From the NCBI GenBank assembly GCA_973895155.1, contig OZ316893.1, forward strand, positions 4,774,001 through 4,838,000: a stretch of 64,000 nt of DNA, written 5' to 3'. Below are positions 62,115 through 64,000 of the stretch, piece by piece. Origin of the DNA: Marsupella aquatica. Taxonomy: Eukaryota > Marchantiophyta. Both the position numbers and the translations under genes were made by a program. The notes under the pieces are model-generated. The model was not told the DNA's origin. It saw only the letters and a program-made list of their open reading frames with translations, and did no database searches. Every line of letters begins with the position of its first letter. The first letter of the stretch is position 1.

Positions 62115-64000
62115 GTGACACCGATACCATCACCGGTGCGGCGTGTGGTGGAGGAAGCAGTACTACTACCGGAGCTCACGGTAGTGCCAAAGAAGAAGAT
62201 GGGGACTTTCAAGCTTGGGGGACCCAAGTATGAAGTGACAAAGTATGATGGGCGCTCTGACTACTTGCTATGGGAGAAGCAGGTGAAGGGAGTGCTCTAT
62301 GCGTCAGGGATGGGCCAACTGCTGAGCCCTCGTGAAGATGATGTTGATGATAAACAATGGGACCGCATGCAGGAGCAGGGAGTGTGGTGTGTTACACTCT
62401 ATCTCATGCCTCCCATCATCAAGCAGTTGGGTGCACATAAGGATTGCATGTCCTTGTTTGCGGAATTGCAGAGCAAGTATCACCGCAAGGAGTTGTCGAA
62501 CCGGCTCTACACTTCCTACAAACTGATGAGTTTCAGGATGAAGGAATCCGGTACGAAGTTGCAAGACCATGTGGATGCTTTCAACGACATGGTCGTTGAC
62601 TTGGAAAACCTTGGGGAGACTTTGAATGATGAGACGAAGGCTCTGCAGCTTCTTAGTTCATTGCCTCCATCTTACCAGTCCCTATCACGAGTGTTGTTGC
62701 ATCGTAATAGGGATACCATTTCATACAATGACGTGGTAAGTTCTCTGCTTAGTGATGATCTTCAGCAGAAGATGCACATCACGTCACAGCCTTCATCATC
62801 TGGTGCTGCCCTCAATGTTAACCGTGGGAGAAGTATGCAGCGACCAACTGGGGACCGTAGAACCCAGTTTAGATCTAAATCCAGATCTAAGTCCAAGGGT
62901 AAATCCCCTCAGAGGAGGCAGGTAACATGTTGGAAGTGCAACCAAGTTGGACACTTCAAGCGAGATTATAAGGGAAAGGCAGCAGAAACTTCATCGGCAA
63001 ATGTGGCTAGGGCTGATGAAGAAGCTGATTTACTCAATGATGAGTATGTTTTATGAAGCCGGGAGTATGCCCTGTGCACGTCATCTAGGAGAGCAGATGA
63101 TGTGTGGATTCTTGATTGTGCTTGCTCTTTTCATATTTGTTACATTCGTGAGTTTTTCAGTTCTTACTCTGTTTCAAACGGTTAAGTTCTGATGGGAAAT
63201 GATCACTCCTGTCAAATTGAGGGAATTGGTCAAATTGAGGGAATTGGGTCTGTGAAGATTCAAATGTTTGATGGCGCTATGCGCATAGTGTCCGGAGTCA
63301 GGTATGTACCTGGCATGCGTAAGAATCTGATTTCACTTGGTGTGTTGGATTCAAATGGTCATCAATGGAGCGTTATTGATGGTGAACTTCAAGTCAGGTC
63401 GGGAGAGACAGTGATTTTGAAGGGGAGTAGACAAAAGAATTTGTATGTGTTACAGGGCAATACTGTATGTGGAGAGGCCAATGTAACCAAGTCTCACGAG
63501 GAGATGACTCAACTGTGGCATTCACGGCTAGGTCACATGAGTGAGAAGGGTTTAGCTATCTTACGGAAGAATGGACTCATTTCTGATTTGCAATCTTGTA
63601 AATTAGAGTTTTGTGAGTATTGCATTCTTGGAAAGCAGCATCGTCATGCTTTTGGTGTTGGAACTCATCATTCCAAAGCGGTTCTTGAGTACATACATAG
63701 TGACGTGTGGGGTCCATCCCCGACTCCCTCACACTCTGGAAAGTTATACTATATATCATTTATTGATGATTACTGAAGATTTGTGTGGATTTATTTCATG
63801 ACGCATAAGTCTGATGTCTTGTCCATTTTTAAGAAATGGAAGGCCCAGGTGGAGAATCAGACTGGAAACACGATCAAGTGTTTGGATACAAGGGTGAAGA
63901 GTCTGAGGTCAGACAACGGTGGGGAGTACACTTCAATGGAATTTGAAGAGTACTGTTCATAACAGGGGATAACTCGCCATCTCACCACAGTTTATACTCC
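62115..64000 (+). pseudogene. Copia gag-pol polyprotein, interrupted and incomplete
   Basis: One frame runs through the whole stretch with stops at 63054 (TGA), 63183 (TAA), near 63774 (TGA) and 63960 (TAA). Gag likely starts at the Met near 62199 (MGTFKLGGPKYEVTKYDG) and continues through DYLLWEKQVKGVL and LLSSLPPSYQSL to a basic RSKSRSKSKGK region. The zinc knuckle reads CWKCNQVGHFKRDY, so the last Cys is replaced by Tyr. The protease has WILDCACSFHI, with Cys where Ser or Thr usually follows the catalytic Asp. The integrase zinc motif is LWHSRLGHMSEKG with FCEYCILGKQ. Then come HSDVWGP (first Asp) and LRSDNGGEYTS (second Asp). The window ends before the final Glu. The lost residues and stops indicate inactivity. 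Confidence 0.9.

Larger units (their letters stand above)
61219..64000 (+). mobile_element. Ty1/copia LTR retrotransposon, 3' part outside the window
   Basis: The order is LTR, primer-binding site, leader of about 480 bp, gag, protease, GAG-pre-integrase and integrase, which is the copia arrangement. Reverse transcriptase and the 3' LTR would lie past position 64000. Four in-frame stops show this copy is defective. Confidence 0.92.

Overview
The window is nuclear DNA of a green-lineage eukaryote. The sequence shows GT-AG introns, plant transposon families, a CCCTAAA run of the plant telomere type, and a nuclear gene for the peptidoglycan enzyme MurB. Plant MurB genes are known from lineages that keep a plastid peptidoglycan pathway, such as mosses and lycophytes, and not from Arabidopsis. 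A seed-free land plant or a streptophyte alga is therefore the best inference; the species cannot be named.

Five genes can be assembled with continuous frames across introns: an HMA-domain protein (17621-18253, +), a canopy/MSAP-like ER protein with nine exons (20791-23440, -), MurB with four exons (25478-28331, -), a homologue of the plastid protein At4g37920 with five exons (43128-45732, +), and a LUC7-type U1 snRNP factor with seven exons (49792-54677, +). Three broken host genes or fragments are also visible: adenylosuccinate synthetase (9650-11518, -), a GH5 glucanase-like gene (45945-46690, -), and candidate exons of an unrecognised gene (18755-20300, -).

The rest is mostly mobile or repetitive DNA. 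1-2.9 kb holds a Ty3/gypsy reverse-transcriptase fragment. 2.90-8.58 kb is one decayed PIF/Harbinger element that carries, besides transposase and a Myb/trihelix-like gene, a third gene with an RPA-type OB fold and zinc-binding pattern. 12.77-13.09 and 32.79-33.08 kb hold two MITEs of one family with 8-bp target duplications. 28.8-34.9 kb is a field of related tandem arrays and duplicated blocks. 38.86-39.31 kb is a tandem array of about ten small palindromes. 39.7-42.9 kb is a 5'-truncated LINE ending just upstream of the At4g37920-like gene. 57.03-57.48 kb is a Tourist-like MITE, 59.68-60.64 kb a pogo-derived element that keeps only its DNA-binding region, and 61.22 kb to the end a Ty1/copia element cut off by the window edge.

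The five complete genes show no operon-like link and serve unrelated processes: splicing, the plastid envelope or peptidoglycan, ER folding, metal binding and an unknown plastid role. All exon boundaries come from reading splice sites and family patterns by eye; no transcript or database evidence was available.
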